Source of the DNA: Martinezella tropici
GTDB taxonomy: Bacteria; Pseudomonadota; Alphaproteobacteria; Rhizobiales; Rhizobiaceae
Length of the DNA stretch: 64,000 nt
Direction: 5' to 3'
Assembly: GCA_000799755.1 (NCBI GenBank)
Contig: JUHI01000013.1
Location: 1-64,000, forward strand
A program made the translations under genes and the position numbers. Under the pieces are notes generated by a model. The model saw nothing but the letters and a program-made list of their open reading frames with translations, was not told where the DNA came from and did no database searches. Each line of letters starts with the position of its first letter. Position 1 is the first letter of the stretch. Positions 34,893 through 44,713 of this stretch are shown piece by piece.

Positions 34893-37800
34893 ATGGCAGG
34901 CGGACACCGGCAGCGTATCCTGACGATTCCGGCGGGCCTGCCCTTCCTGAAGACCCTTGCGGCGGCGCTCTGCGACGGACGGCTGACCGAGCATTTCCGT
35001 CATGATCCGGACGACCCGCTGTCGCTTGCTAAAGTCAGTATCTTCCTGCCGACGCGGCGCGCCGCGCGCGTGCTGCGCTCAGAATTCGTGGAGCTGCTCG
35101 GCGGCCGTTCCGCCATCCTGCCGGTCATTCGCCCGCTCGGCGAGACCGATGACGATAGCGGCTATTTCGAGGAAGCCCTGCCCGAAACTGCCGATCTGGC
35201 GCAGCCGCTTGCCAATACCGCCCGGCTCTTGGAACTGGCGCGACTGATCCTCGCCTGGCGCAACAAGCTGCCGCAGATCGTGCGCGACATTCACTCCGAT
35301 TCGCCGCTGGTCGCACCGGCAAGCCCCGCTGATGCCATTTGGCTCGCTCGCAACCTCGCCGAACTCATCGATTCCCTTGAAACCGAGGATCGCGAGTGGA
35401 GCGAGCTTGCCAATCTCAGCGCTGAAGACCACGCGCTCTGGTGGCAGCTGACGGCGGAATTTCTGCGGATCGCCAGCGCCTTCTGGCCGGCGCGCCTCGA
35501 AGAGCTCGGCAAATCGTCGCCGGCCCGTAACCGTAACGCCGTTCTTCGCGCCGAAGTGCAGCGGATCTCCACCATGCGGCACGCCGGGCCCGTCATCATC
35601 GCAGGCTCGACCGGCTCGGTGCCGGCAACCGCAGAACTGATTGCCGCCGTCGCCTCGCTGCCGCAGGGCGTGATTGTGCTACCAGGCCTCGATCTTTCGA
35701 TGCCGGACGAAGACTGGCAGCTCGTGACGCCGGAAACGGCCGCCGGCGAGCGATCCGACCCCACCACCCGCAGCCATTCGCAATATGGCCTGTCGCTGCT
35801 GCTCAAGCGCCTGCACGTCACCCGGCGTGATGTCGAAACCGTCGCCGAAGCGCCAGACACCATGCGGATGCGGGCAGAAATCCTGTCGCGCGCGCTGGCG
35901 CCGGCAAAAGCGACGAGCGGCTGGGGAAGCTGGCGCAAGACGCTTGCCTCCAACGCCATCGCGGACGCCTTCGCAGACGTGTCTCTGATAGAGGCATCGA
36001 ACGAGCGCGAGGAAGCGACGGCAATCGCCATTGCATTGCGGCTGGCACTGGATAAGCCCGGGCGCAACGGCAACGAGAGCCAGGCCGCCCTGATCACCCC
36101 GGACCGCAATCTCGCGCGGCGCGTCACCGCCGAGCTTGCCCGCTTCGGCATCACCGCCGACGATTCGGCCGGCACGCCGCTGAATGCCACGCCGCAGGGC
36201 ACGCTGCTGCAATTGCTGCTGGAGGCGTCCCTTCGCCCCGGCGATCCCGTCGCCGTCGTGGCGCTGCTGAAACATCCCCTCGCCTTATTCGGCCTGCCGG
36301 CGGAAACCCACCAGCCGGGCGTCGACGCGCTGGAGATCCTGGCGCTCAGGGGCGGCGTCGCCAACATCGACATCGGCAGGCTGGAAGCCCTGCTCGATGA
36401 GCGCGTCGTCGAGCAGGCCAATGATCGCCATGCGCCGCAGTGGCGCAAATCACTGCCGCCTGGGGCTATCGAACATGCGCGGGTGCTAGCCCAACGTGTG
36501 ACCACCGCCTGCGAGCCGCTGATGTCGGTTCTTTCCCTGCCAGCGTCAGAGGGGCTGCCGACCCTTTCGGACTGGGCCGAGCGCACGGGCCGTGCCCTCG
36601 AAGCCGCAGCGGTCGACGAGCGTGGCAGCCTGGTGGGCCTCTGGTCGGGCGAGGCCGGGGATACGCTTGCCAGCCTGCTCAGGGAGATCATCGATACCGA
36701 CGGCCAGCTTGAAGCCGACGGCGTGCAGTGGATCGATATCACGACGGCGCTCTGTGTGGGCCAGGCAGTGAAACCGCGCGCGCTCAGCCATCCCCGCCTC
36801 TTCATCTTCGGTACGCTGGAAGCGCGCCTGCAGAGCGTCGACACGCTGATCCTCGGCGGCTTGAACGAAGGGTCTTGGCCGGGGCAGACGGCGAACAATC
36901 CCTTCATTTCCCGCAGCATGAAGACGGAGATCGGCCTGGAGCCGCCGGAGCGCCGCATCGGCCAGCTCGCACACGACTTCGAAATGGCGAACGGCACGCG
37001 CGACCTGATCTATTCCCGCGCCCTGCGCCAGGGTTCGACCCCGACGGTCGCCTCGCGCTGGCTGCAGCGGCTGATCGCGCTCGGCAGCGAAGAGCTGGAG
37101 GACGCCATGAAGGCGCGCGGCGACCAGTATCGCCATTGGGCCGCAATGATCGACGAGGGCGAAAACCAGGCGCCGGCGCTGCGCCCCGCCCCAAAGCCGC
37201 CCGTGGAATTGCAGCCGAAGAGCTATTCCTTCAGCGAAGTGGGCCGGCTGCGGCGCGATCCCTACTCCATCTATGCCCGGCGTGTGCTGCGGCTCGATCC
37301 GGTCGATCCGTTCAACCGCGATCCCGGACCGGCCGAGCGCGGCACGCTCTACCACAAGATCATCGACCGTTTCGTCCGCGAGGGGCATGTGGCCGGCACG
37401 CCGGATGCTACACTGGCGATGGATCGGATCATCGCCGACCTCTTCGACGCCGAGCGGCTGCCCGTGTATATCGACAGCGTCTGGCGGCCGCGTTTCCGCG
37501 AAGTGGCCCGTGCGTTCCTCGATTGGGAAGCGCAACGACGCCCCGAGGTGCGCCAAACGGCGACGGAAGTGCCTGCCGGCGTCGAGATCGAGCCGATCGG
37601 CATTCGCCTCACGGGCGTTGCCGACCGTATCGACGTCAAGAGCGACAAAGCAGCCGATCTCATCGACTACAAGACCGGCTACAATCCCTCGCCGGCGCAG
37701 GCCCGCGCACTGCTCGACCCGCAGCTGGCGCTCGAAGCCTATGCGCTGAGGTCCGGCGCATTCCGCAATATCGGTGCGCTGGTGCCCGAAAACCTGCTTT

Positions 37801-38084
37801 ACGTCCGGCTGCGGCCGGGCGATCGCTTCAAGGTCGACCAGGTCAACAACGAGCATTCGAGCCGCGGCGGCAAGACGGAAACGAAGTCGGCTATGGATCT
37901 CGCACAGGAATCGATGGACCAGCTGGTGAAATTCGTCTCGCTGCTGCAGTCGGGCGAGAAGGGTTTTTCCTCGCGGCTGATCCCGGCGCAGCAATTCGAA
38001 TATGGTGGCGATTACGATCACCTCGCCCGCGTCTCGGAATGGTCGACGGCGGAAACCGAGCAGGAAGGAGGCGGCGATGAGTGA
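34893..38084 (+). CDS. addB: Double-strand break repair protein AddB
   Basis: A 1063-aa AddB of the alphaproteobacterial type, partner of AddA in the helicase-nuclease that processes DNA ends for RecA. The C-terminal RecB-like nuclease domain shows AERGTLYHKIIDRF, then GVADRIDV and LIDYKTGYNP. The helicase half has no strict Walker A, which is normal here. The four cysteines that hold an iron-sulphur cluster in Bacillus AddB are missing: there is no Cys in the last 300 residues. I chose ATG 34893; a TTG at 34881 would overlap murU. The addA start lies inside its last codons. Confidence 0.93.
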   Translation: MAGGHRQRILTIPAGLPFLKTLAAALCDGRLTEHFRHDPDDPLSLAKVSIFLPTRRAARVLRSEFVELLGGRSAILPVIRPLGETDDDSGYFEEALPETADLAQPLANTARLLELARLILAWRNKLPQIVRDIHSDSPLVAPASPADAIWLARNLAELIDSLETEDREWSELANLSAEDHALWWQLTAEFLRIASAFWPARLEELGKSSPARNRNAVLRAEVQRISTMRHAGPVIIAGSTGSVPATAELIAAVASLPQGVIVLPGLDLSMPDEDWQLVTPETAAGERSDPTTRSHSQYGLSLLLKRLHVTRRDVETVAEAPDTMRMRAEILSRALAPAKATSGWGSWRKTLASNAIADAFADVSLIEASNEREEATAIAIALRLALDKPGRNGNESQAALITPDRNLARRVTAELARFGITADDSAGTPLNATPQGTLLQLLLEASLRPGDPVAVVALLKHPLALFGLPAETHQPGVDALEILALRGGVANIDIGRLEALLDERVVEQANDRHAPQWRKSLPPGAIEHARVLAQRVTTACEPLMSVLSLPASEGLPTLSDWAERTGRALEAAAVDERGSLVGLWSGEAGDTLASLLREIIDTDGQLEADGVQWIDITTALCVGQAVKPRALSHPRLFIFGTLEARLQSVDTLILGGLNEGSWPGQTANNPFISRSMKTEIGLEPPERRIGQLAHDFEMANGTRDLIYSRALRQGSTPTVASRWLQRLIALGSEELEDAMKARGDQYRHWAAMIDEGENQAPALRPAPKPPVELQPKSYSFSEVGRLRRDPYSIYARRVLRLDPVDPFNRDPGPAERGTLYHKIIDRFVREGHVAGTPDATLAMDRIIADLFDAERLPVYIDSVWRPRFREVARAFLDWEAQRRPEVRQTATEVPAGVEIEPIGIRLTGVADRIDVKSDKAADLIDYKTGYNPSPAQARALLDPQLALEAYALRSGAFRNIGALVPENLLYVRLRPGDRFKVDQVNNEHSSRGGKTETKSAMDLAQESMDQLVKFVSLLQSGEKGFSSRLIPAQQFEYGGDYDHLARVSEWSTAETEQEGGGDE

Positions 38085-41000
38085 GCTTTCCATCGATGAC
38101 ACCGCCACCCTGCCGGAAAGCGATGATCCCGGTGTCTGGATCGGCTGGACGACGATCCAGCAATCGATCGCGTCGGACCCCGAACGCTCGGCCTGGGTTT
38201 CGGCCAATGCCGGCTCCGGCAAAACGCATGTGCTGACGCAGCGCGTTATCCGCCTGCTTCTTGCGGGCGCGCGTCCCTCTGCCATTCTCTGCCTCACCTA
38301 TACCAAGGCTGCGGCGTCCGAAATGTCGAACCGCGTCTTCGACCGGCTAGCGGCCTGGGCGACGATGCCGGACGAGGAGCTGAAGAGGCGCATCGCCGAT
38401 ATCGAGGGCAAGGAGCCGGATCTCTTCAAGCTTGCCGAGGCACGGCGGCTCTTTGCCAAGGCGCTGGAAACGCCCGGCGGACTGAAGATCCAGACCATCC
38501 ACGCCTTTTGCGAGGCACTGCTGCATCAATTCCCGCTCGAGGCCAACGTCGCCGGGCACTTCTCCGTTCTCGACGACCGGGCGGCGGCAACCTTGCTCGA
38601 CGATGCCCGGCGCGCGCTGCTGTCATCCGCAACGCCGCATGGCGATGCCGAATTGGCGGATGCTTTTGCCTATGTGCTCGATCTCGGCGACGAATCGGGT
38701 CTGGAAACGCTGCTTGGCGATATCGTCGCCAATCGAAACGCCATTCGCCGCTTCACAGAGCCGGCAGAGCGTCAAGGCGGCGTTGAAGCGGCGCTCTTGG
38801 CAAGGCTCGACCTCTCTGCCGGCGATACGGAAGGCGGCATCGCGGGGCAATATTGGCCCCTTCCCGGCCTCTCCGGCGCAACGCTTGAGCTCTATCTGAC
38901 GCTTGCCGACCAGAAGGGTGGCGCCAAGGCGCAGGAGATCGCTTATGCGCTGCGACTCGCCAAGCGCGAGACAGATCCGATCGCGCGCGCCGAAATCCTA
39001 GAAAGGACCATGCTGACCGCCAAAGGCGAGCCGAAGTCCGACAGCCAGTTCTTCGTCAAGGCGATGCTGGCGGATGCCCCTGCCCTGGCAGAGGCCATCT
39101 CCGAAGCGCGCGCCCATGTCGTTGCCTGCCGCGACCGGTTGAAGCTGATGCGGATGTACCGCGCGACGCGGGCCGCCCTCATTCTCGCCGACCGGCTGAA
39201 CCGCGACTACGAAGAGCTGAAGAAGCGACGCAGCCAGCTCGATTTCGAAGACCTCATCACCCGCACGGCCGATCTTCTGACCAAGAAGGATGTCGGCCCC
39301 TGGATTCACTACAAGCTGGATCAGGGCATCGATCACATTCTCGTGGACGAGGCGCAGGATACGAGCCCGATCCAGTGGAGCGTCATCCAATCGCTGGCGG
39401 AGGATTTCTTCTCCGGTGACAGCGCCCGGCCGACATTGCGCACCATCTTTGCCGTCGGCGACGAGAAGCAGTCGATCTATTCGTTCCAGGGCGCCCGGCC
39501 CGAGCGCTTTTCCGAGGAGAGCGACCGGACGCGGCGGCGCGTGGCGGCGAGCGGCCAGCAATTTTCGTCGATCCGCCTGCCCCTCTCTTTCCGCTCGACT
39601 GCCGACGTGCTCGGCGCCGTCGATCACGTCTTCACCAGCCCGGAGAATGCCCGCGGGCTCAGCGCCGTCGACGAACCCGTGGTGCATCGCTCCAGCCGCA
39701 TCGGCCATCCCGGCGCCGTCGATCTCTGGGAGATGATCGCGCCGGAGCCGGCCGCAAAGGAGGAAGACTGGACCGCGCCTTTCGATTCGACGCCGGAAAG
39801 TGCGCCCGCCGCTATCCTTGCGCGGCGGATGGCGCACACGATCGGCAATCTGGTCGGCCGGGACAAGATCATCGAGAAGGGCAAGGCCCGCTTCATCGAA
39901 GCAGGCGACATTCTCGTCCTCGTGCGCAAGCGCGACAGCTTCGTCAACGCGCTGACCCGCGCTTTGAAACGACGCGGCAATATTCCCGTCGCCGGCGCCG
40001 ATCGTCTGGTGCTGACCAGCCATATCGCCATTCAGGATCTCCTCGCGCTTGGCCGCTTCCTGCTGCTGCCGGAGGACGATCTTTCGCTTTCTGCCCTGCT
40101 GAAAAGCCCCTTGTTCGATCTCAGCGAGGAAGACGTCTTCGCCGTCGCCGCCTATCGCGATGAAGAGGAAAGCGTCTGGAGCCATCTGCAAAGATTTGCC
40201 GACGATGGACATGAACGCTTCAGGCAAGCAGTCGAACGACTGAGAACCTTCCTTGCCTTATCGAAAAGCCTTCCCGTGCATGATTTTTATGCGCGCGTAC
40301 TCGGCAGCTTCGGCGGCCGGCGCAAATTTCTGGCGCGGCTCGGCACCGAGGTCAGCGATATCCTCGACGAATTCCTCACCTTCGCGCTCGATCACGAGAC
40401 CAGCGGCCTGCCCGGCCTGCAGTCCTTCATCTCGACGCTGGAGCTGGAAGCGCCGACGGTGAAACGCGAGCAGGACAAGGGCCGCAACGAGGTGCGGATC
40501 ATGACCGTGCACGCCTCGAAGGGGCTGGAAGCGCCGATCGTTTTCCTCGTCGATGGCGGCGGCAAGGCATTCACCCACACGCATCTGCCGAAGATGCGGC
40601 TGATCGAGACCGGCAGGGACCAGATCCCGCTGCCGGTCTGGGTTCCGGTCTCGGCCCTTGCCAATTCGCTGACGCAGGCTGATACCGCGCGGCTGCAGTC
40701 GTTGGCGGAGGAGGAATATCGCCGCCTGCTCTATGTCGGCATGACCCGCGCCGCCGACCGGCTGGTCATCTGCGGCTATCGCGGCATCCGAGAAAATGCC
40801 GATACCTGGCACGCCATGATTTCGGCCGCCCTGCGCGGGGATGAGCTGCACAGCACACAGAAGACCTTCTCCGGACCCGATGGTGACTGGGAAGGGTTGA
40901 GCTGGCGGGTTGCTCAGGTCCAGCTCGAATTCCAGACCACAAGAGAGCAGGAGAAGCGCTCTGACCGTGTTGGCCTGCCTGAGGGCCTCAACCGGCCGCT

Positions 41001-41643
41001 GCCGCCGCAGAAGAGCCTCCCACGGCCGCTGAGCCCCTCCGGCGTCGGCACCGTCATCGACGAGGAAGCCGACGATCTGCTGGTGACGTCGGCGCTTTTC
41101 GGCGAAAGGGCCAAGTCCGACCGCGCATTGCAAAAGGGCCGCTTCATCCACCGGATGCTACAGACCTTGCCCGAGATCGCGCCCGAGGAGCGCGCCGCCG
41201 CCGCGCGGCGCTATGCGGAGCGAGCCGCCCGCTTCTGGCCGCAGGCCGAGCGGGACGCGCTGGTGAACTCCGTCATCGCGCTCCTGTCGCATCCGGATCT
41301 GCAGGGCACGTTCGGCACCCACGCACAGGCGGAAGTCTCGATCATGGGCACGCTGAAGCTCGGCGGCCAGTCCTACGCCGTCTCCGGCCGCATCGATCGG
41401 CTGGCTGATCTGGACGATCGCGTCGTCATTCTCGACTACAAGACGAACCGCGTGCCGCCCGGCGAGGAAAGCAGCATTCCGTTTGCGCATCGTGCCCAGC
41501 TCGCGATCTACCGCGAGATCCTTTCGCCGCTCTATCCGGGAAAGCGTGTCGATTGCATGCTGGTCTACACCGAAAATGCCTCGATCTACACGCTGTCCGA
41601 CAGCACCCTTGCATTGGCGCTTGCGGAGCTCCAAACAAAGTGA
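38077..41643 (+). CDS. addA: Double-strand break repair helicase AddA
   Basis: A 1188-aa UvrD-type helicase with a C-terminal nuclease. The Walker A is SANAGSGKTHVL, motif II is LVDEAQDTSP, motif IV/V includes TVHASKGLEAP and LYVGMTRA, and the nuclease motif is VILDYKTNR. I chose ATG 38077, 8 bases inside addB and preceded by GGAAGGAGG, indicating translational coupling. It acts with AddB on broken DNA ends. trxA follows after 75 bases. Confidence 0.95.
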   Translation: MSELSIDDTATLPESDDPGVWIGWTTIQQSIASDPERSAWVSANAGSGKTHVLTQRVIRLLLAGARPSAILCLTYTKAAASEMSNRVFDRLAAWATMPDEELKRRIADIEGKEPDLFKLAEARRLFAKALETPGGLKIQTIHAFCEALLHQFPLEANVAGHFSVLDDRAAATLLDDARRALLSSATPHGDAELADAFAYVLDLGDESGLETLLGDIVANRNAIRRFTEPAERQGGVEAALLARLDLSAGDTEGGIAGQYWPLPGLSGATLELYLTLADQKGGAKAQEIAYALRLAKRETDPIARAEILERTMLTAKGEPKSDSQFFVKAMLADAPALAEAISEARAHVVACRDRLKLMRMYRATRAALILADRLNRDYEELKKRRSQLDFEDLITRTADLLTKKDVGPWIHYKLDQGIDHILVDEAQDTSPIQWSVIQSLAEDFFSGDSARPTLRTIFAVGDEKQSIYSFQGARPERFSEESDRTRRRVAASGQQFSSIRLPLSFRSTADVLGAVDHVFTSPENARGLSAVDEPVVHRSSRIGHPGAVDLWEMIAPEPAAKEEDWTAPFDSTPESAPAAILARRMAHTIGNLVGRDKIIEKGKARFIEAGDILVLVRKRDSFVNALTRALKRRGNIPVAGADRLVLTSHIAIQDLLALGRFLLLPEDDLSLSALLKSPLFDLSEEDVFAVAAYRDEEESVWSHLQRFADDGHERFRQAVERLRTFLALSKSLPVHDFYARVLGSFGGRRKFLARLGTEVSDILDEFLTFALDHETSGLPGLQSFISTLELEAPTVKREQDKGRNEVRIMTVHASKGLEAPIVFLVDGGGKAFTHTHLPKMRLIETGRDQIPLPVWVPVSALANSLTQADTARLQSLAEEEYRRLLYVGMTRAADRLVICGYRGIRENADTWHAMISAALRGDELHSTQKTFSGPDGDWEGLSWRVAQVQLEFQTTREQEKRSDRVGLPEGLNRPLPPQKSLPRPLSPSGVGTVIDEEADDLLVTSALFGERAKSDRALQKGRFIHRMLQTLPEIAPEERAAAARRYAERAARFWPQAERDALVNSVIALLSHPDLQGTFGTHAQAEVSIMGTLKLGGQSYAVSGRIDRLADLDDRVVILDYKTNRVPPGEESSIPFAHRAQLAIYREILSPLYPGKRVDCMLVYTENASIYTLSDSTLALALAELQTK

Positions 41644-41718
41644 AATACCAAATATTGAAATTTGGGCGTCGTACCATCACATATCTAGCAACCCCAAATC
41701 CTGGTTAAGGAGCAGCCT

Positions 41719-42039
41719 ATGGCTACCGTTAAAGTCGATACCTCCAACTTCGCCGCCGAAGTGCTGCAGTCCGCAGAGCCTGTCGTCGTTGATTTCTGGG
41801 CCGAATGGTGCGGTCCGTGCAAGATGATCGCCCCGGCTCTCGAGGAGCTTGCCGTGCAGTTCGAAGGCAAGGTCAAGGTTGCCAAGCTCAACATCGACGA
41901 AAACCCGGAACTGGCCGCCCAGTTCGGCGTTCGCTCGATCCCGACGCTTGCCATGTTCAAGGGTGGCGAAGTCGCTGACATCAAGGTCGGCGCTGCTCCG
42001 AAGACAGCCCTGCAGAACTGGATCTCCAGCGCATCCTGA
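41719..42039 (+). CDS. trxA: Thioredoxin 1
   Basis: A 106-aa thioredoxin with the active site WCGPC, Cys31 and Cys34. The cis-proline is in RSIPTLAMF. It reduces protein disulphides in the cytoplasm. AAGGAG at 41706-41711 precedes the ATG 41719. The gene follows addA but has its own 75-base upstream gap. A strong terminator follows. Confidence 0.97.
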   Translation: MATVKVDTSNFAAEVLQSAEPVVVDFWAEWCGPCKMIAPALEELAVQFEGKVKVAKLNIDENPELAAQFGVRSIPTLAMFKGGEVADIKVGAAPKTALQNWISSAS

Positions 42040-42060
42040 TCGGTATCGATCGCATGAAAC

Positions 42061-42088
42061 AAAAGCCCCGCTTCGACGGGGCTTTTTT
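42061..42088 (+). terminator. Rho-independent terminator of trxA
   Basis: The perfect stem AAAAGCCCCG/CGGGGCTTTT with a short loop (CTTCGA region) is followed by T residues. It is 21 bases past the trxA stop. Confidence 0.92.
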
Positions 42089-42110
42089 GTTGTGCGGAGA
42101 ACACAGGCCA

Positions 42111-42285
42111 TCCTCGCCCTTCGAGGCTTTGCGCCTCAGCAACCGTGTCGTGTTTGCGCTTGCCACATAGGCCGCCCCGATCCTTCGACGGGCTCAGGAT
42201 GAGGGCCGAGCAAGTTGCGAGCCAGATAAGGGAGTAGCCCTCATGGTGAGGAGGCCCGCAGGGCCGTCTCGAACCACGAGGGCGC
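42111..42285. repeat. Rhizobial intergenic mosaic repeat, family D, copy 2
   Basis: It contains CCTCGCCCTTCGAGG, CCTTCGACGGGCTCAGGATGAGG, CCCTCATGGTGAGG and a CTCGAACCACGAGG unit. These match the units at 6600-6765. It lies between trxA and the convergent folC. Confidence 0.68.
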
Positions 42286-42308
42286 GTGGTGAATAGCGAC
42301 TGCCAGGA

Positions 42309-43661
42309 CTACCGTGGCGGCGTGCCGTTGTCGGCGAGGACGTCGCCGACGAGATAAAGCGAACCGCCGATCAGGATACGCGGCGCGGGTGAATTCGGCA
42401 CAGCCAGAGCCTTGATCGCATCCAGCGCCTCAACAACGCTGGACATCGGCTCGGCGATGAGGCCGGCATCATAGGCGGCATTCGCCAGGATGACCGGGTC
42501 GATCATGGCTTCGCTGCCGCGGATCGGCACGCAATAGACCTTCTCCGCAAGACCGGCGAAAGCCTTGAAATAGCCGATCGGGTCCTTGGTGTTGATCATG
42601 CCGATGATCAGAAACAAAGGCCGCGGCTGGCGCTCCTCGAAATTGGCCATGGCCTCGGCGATGACTTCGCCGGCGCCGGGATTATGGCCGCCATCGACCC
42701 AGATCTCGGCGCGCTCGGGCGCATGCGCCATAAGCTCGCCTTCCGTTAGCCGTTGCAGGCGCCCCGGCCACTCAACCGAGGCCATCGCCTGTTCCATCAT
42801 CGCGTCGGTAACGGCGAGGCCGGCGGCCTTGACGGCGCGGATCGCGGCAGCGGCATTGCCATATTGATGACGGCCCGGCAGGCGCGGCAGCGGCAAGTCG
42901 GCAAGACCGAACTCGTCCTGATAGACCAGCTTGCCATATTCCTCGTGCGCCGAAAAATCCTGGCCGAAAACGGCGGTCGGGCAACGCAAACGCTCGGCCG
43001 TCGAGATCAGCACGTCGAGCGCCGCGTCATATTCCTGATGGCCGATGACGACGGGATGGCCGGATTTCATGATGCCGGCCTTCTCCGCAGCGATCAACTC
43101 GACGCGATCACCGAGATAGGGCTGGTGATCGAGCGAAATCGGCATGATGACGGAAACGGCGGGATCGGAAATGACATTGGTGGCATCAAAACGGCCGCCA
43201 AGACCGACCTCGATCACGGCGACATCGGCCGGATGCTCGGCAAAGAGAAGGAAGGTCGCCGCCGTCAGAATCTCGAAAACGGTAATCTTCTGCCCGTCAT
43301 TCGCCTTGGCTATGCGCCGGAGCACATCGGCGAACACGGCGTCGTCGACAAGCTGGCCGCGACCACCCTTGACGCCGATGCGATAGCGCTCATGCCAGTT
43401 GACGAGGTGCGGCGAGGTGTGGACATGCACGCTGTAGCCGCCTGCCTCGAGCAGGGCGCGGCAGAAGGCCGTCACAGATCCCTTGCCGTTGGTGCCGGCG
43501 ACATGAATCACCGGCGGCAATTTCTGATGAGGATTGCCGAGGACGTCGAGCAGACGGGTTATTCTCTCCAGAGAAAGATCGAAGCCCTTGGGGTGCAACC
43601 CCATGAGCTTCTCGATCTCCCGTGCTGCCTCGCTCATTGCGGACTGGTCCATAGACGTCAT
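42309..43661 (-). CDS. folC: Bifunctional folylpolyglutamate/dihydrofolate synthase
   Basis: A 450-aa Mur-ligase-family enzyme that adds glutamate to dihydropteroate and to folates. The ATP-binding loop is GTNGKGSVT, with HTSPHLVNWHER and EVGLGGRFDATN following. Start ATG 43661 has GGAGG 6 bases upstream. It lies 32 bases downstream of accD, as in other bacteria where accD and folC are paired. Confidence 0.95.
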   Translation of the reverse strand: MTSMDQSAMSEAAREIEKLMGLHPKGFDLSLERITRLLDVLGNPHQKLPPVIHVAGTNGKGSVTAFCRALLEAGGYSVHVHTSPHLVNWHERYRIGVKGGRGQLVDDAVFADVLRRIAKANDGQKITVFEILTAATFLLFAEHPADVAVIEVGLGGRFDATNVISDPAVSVIMPISLDHQPYLGDRVELIAAEKAGIMKSGHPVVIGHQEYDAALDVLISTAERLRCPTAVFGQDFSAHEEYGKLVYQDEFGLADLPLPRLPGRHQYGNAAAAIRAVKAAGLAVTDAMMEQAMASVEWPGRLQRLTEGELMAHAPERAEIWVDGGHNPGAGEVIAEAMANFEERQPRPLFLIIGMINTKDPIGYFKAFAGLAEKVYCVPIRGSEAMIDPVILANAAYDAGLIAEPMSSVVEALDAIKALAVPNSPAPRILIGGSLYLVGDVLADNGTPPR

Positions 43662-43693
43662 CGCGCACCTCCGCCCGTCGGCAATCGATAATG

Positions 43694-44605
43694 TCAGGCG
43701 CTCGCTGCTACCGGCAGCGCAGCACCGTTCTTGCTCTTGGCCGGCACATCGTTCGCCGGCACCTTCGTCAGGATCTTCAAAAGCGTCGCCAGCGTGTCCG
43801 GAATGTCGTGACGCTTGACGACCATGTCCACCATGCCGTGCTCCAACAGGTATTCCGAGGTCTGGAAGCCTTCAGGAAGCTTTTCGCGCAGCGTCTGTTC
43901 GATCACCCGCTTGCCGGCAAAGCCGATTTCAGCGCCGGGTTCGGCCAGATGAATATCGCCCAGCATGGCGTAGGAAGCCGTGACACCGCCGGTGGTCGGG
44001 TTGGTCAGAACCACGACATAGGGCTGGCCCGCTTCCTTCAGCATGTCAACGGCAACCGTCGTGCGCGGCAGCTGCATCAGCGACAGGATGCCCTCCTGCA
44101 TACGCGCACCGCCGGAGGCCGGGAACATGACCAGCGGACATTTTTCGGCAATGGCACGCTCGAAAGCCTTCACGATGGCTTCGCCGGCGGCCATGCCGAG
44201 CGAACCGCCGATGAAGTTGAATTCATGCACGACCGCCACAAGCTTGAGGCCGCGAACCTTGCCGATGCCGGAAAGGATCGTATCCTCCTGCTCGGTCTTG
44301 ATACGGCTGTCCTTGAGGCGATCGATGTACTTCTTCGAGTCGCGGAACTTCAACGGATCCTGCGCGACCTTCGGCTGCGGCAAGGCTTCATATTCGCCGT
44401 TGTCGAAAAGGTCGGCAAGGCGAGCCTTGGCCGGCATCTTCATATGGAAACCGGAAGCTGGGATGACCCACTTGTTGCCTTCCAGATCCTTGTGGAAGAC
44501 CATCTCGCCCGTTTCCGGGCACTTGATCCAGAGATTCTCCGGAACCTCGCGACGGCCCAGCATGGAATTGATCCGCGGGCGGACGTAGTTCGTGATCCAG
44601 TTCAA
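43694..44605 (-). CDS. accD: Acetyl-CoA carboxylase carboxyltransferase subunit beta, degenerate zinc ribbon
   Basis: A 303-aa AccD that with AccA moves carboxylate from biotin to acetyl-CoA, the first step of fatty acid synthesis. The crotonase-fold core is intact (FPASGGARMQEG, TNPTTGGVTASYAMLGD). The N-terminal zinc ribbon, normally four Cys, keeps only Cys29; the other positions are Thr32, Ile48 and Ser51. I recall the same loss in other rhizobial AccD. The start is TTG 44605, with AGGAG 7 bases upstream. It is downstream of trpA with a hairpin in between. Confidence 0.95.
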   Translation of the reverse strand: MNWITNYVRPRINSMLGRREVPENLWIKCPETGEMVFHKDLEGNKWVIPASGFHMKMPAKARLADLFDNGEYEALPQPKVAQDPLKFRDSKKYIDRLKDSRIKTEQEDTILSGIGKVRGLKLVAVVHEFNFIGGSLGMAAGEAIVKAFERAIAEKCPLVMFPASGGARMQEGILSLMQLPRTTVAVDMLKEAGQPYVVVLTNPTTGGVTASYAMLGDIHLAEPGAEIGFAGKRVIEQTLREKLPEGFQTSEYLLEHGMVDMVVKRHDIPDTLATLLKILTKVPANDVPAKSKNGAALPVAASA

Positions 44606-44660
44606 TTCGAAACTCCTAATCGACCGAATTAATCGATATCCTAGTCGTCACCAAATGCCC

Positions 44661-44704
44661 ATAGGCCTCTTCCTTCAATCCGCAGGGATTGATCGAAGGC
44701 CTAT
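44661..44704. other. Inverted repeat between trpA and accD
   Basis: The outer arms ATAGGCCT/AGGCCTAT and inner arms AATCC/GGATT form an interrupted hairpin just after the trpA stop. There is no T run on either strand, so it is more likely an mRNA processing or partial termination structure than a true terminator. Confidence 0.5.
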
Positions 44705-44713
44705 ATGGGGAAA

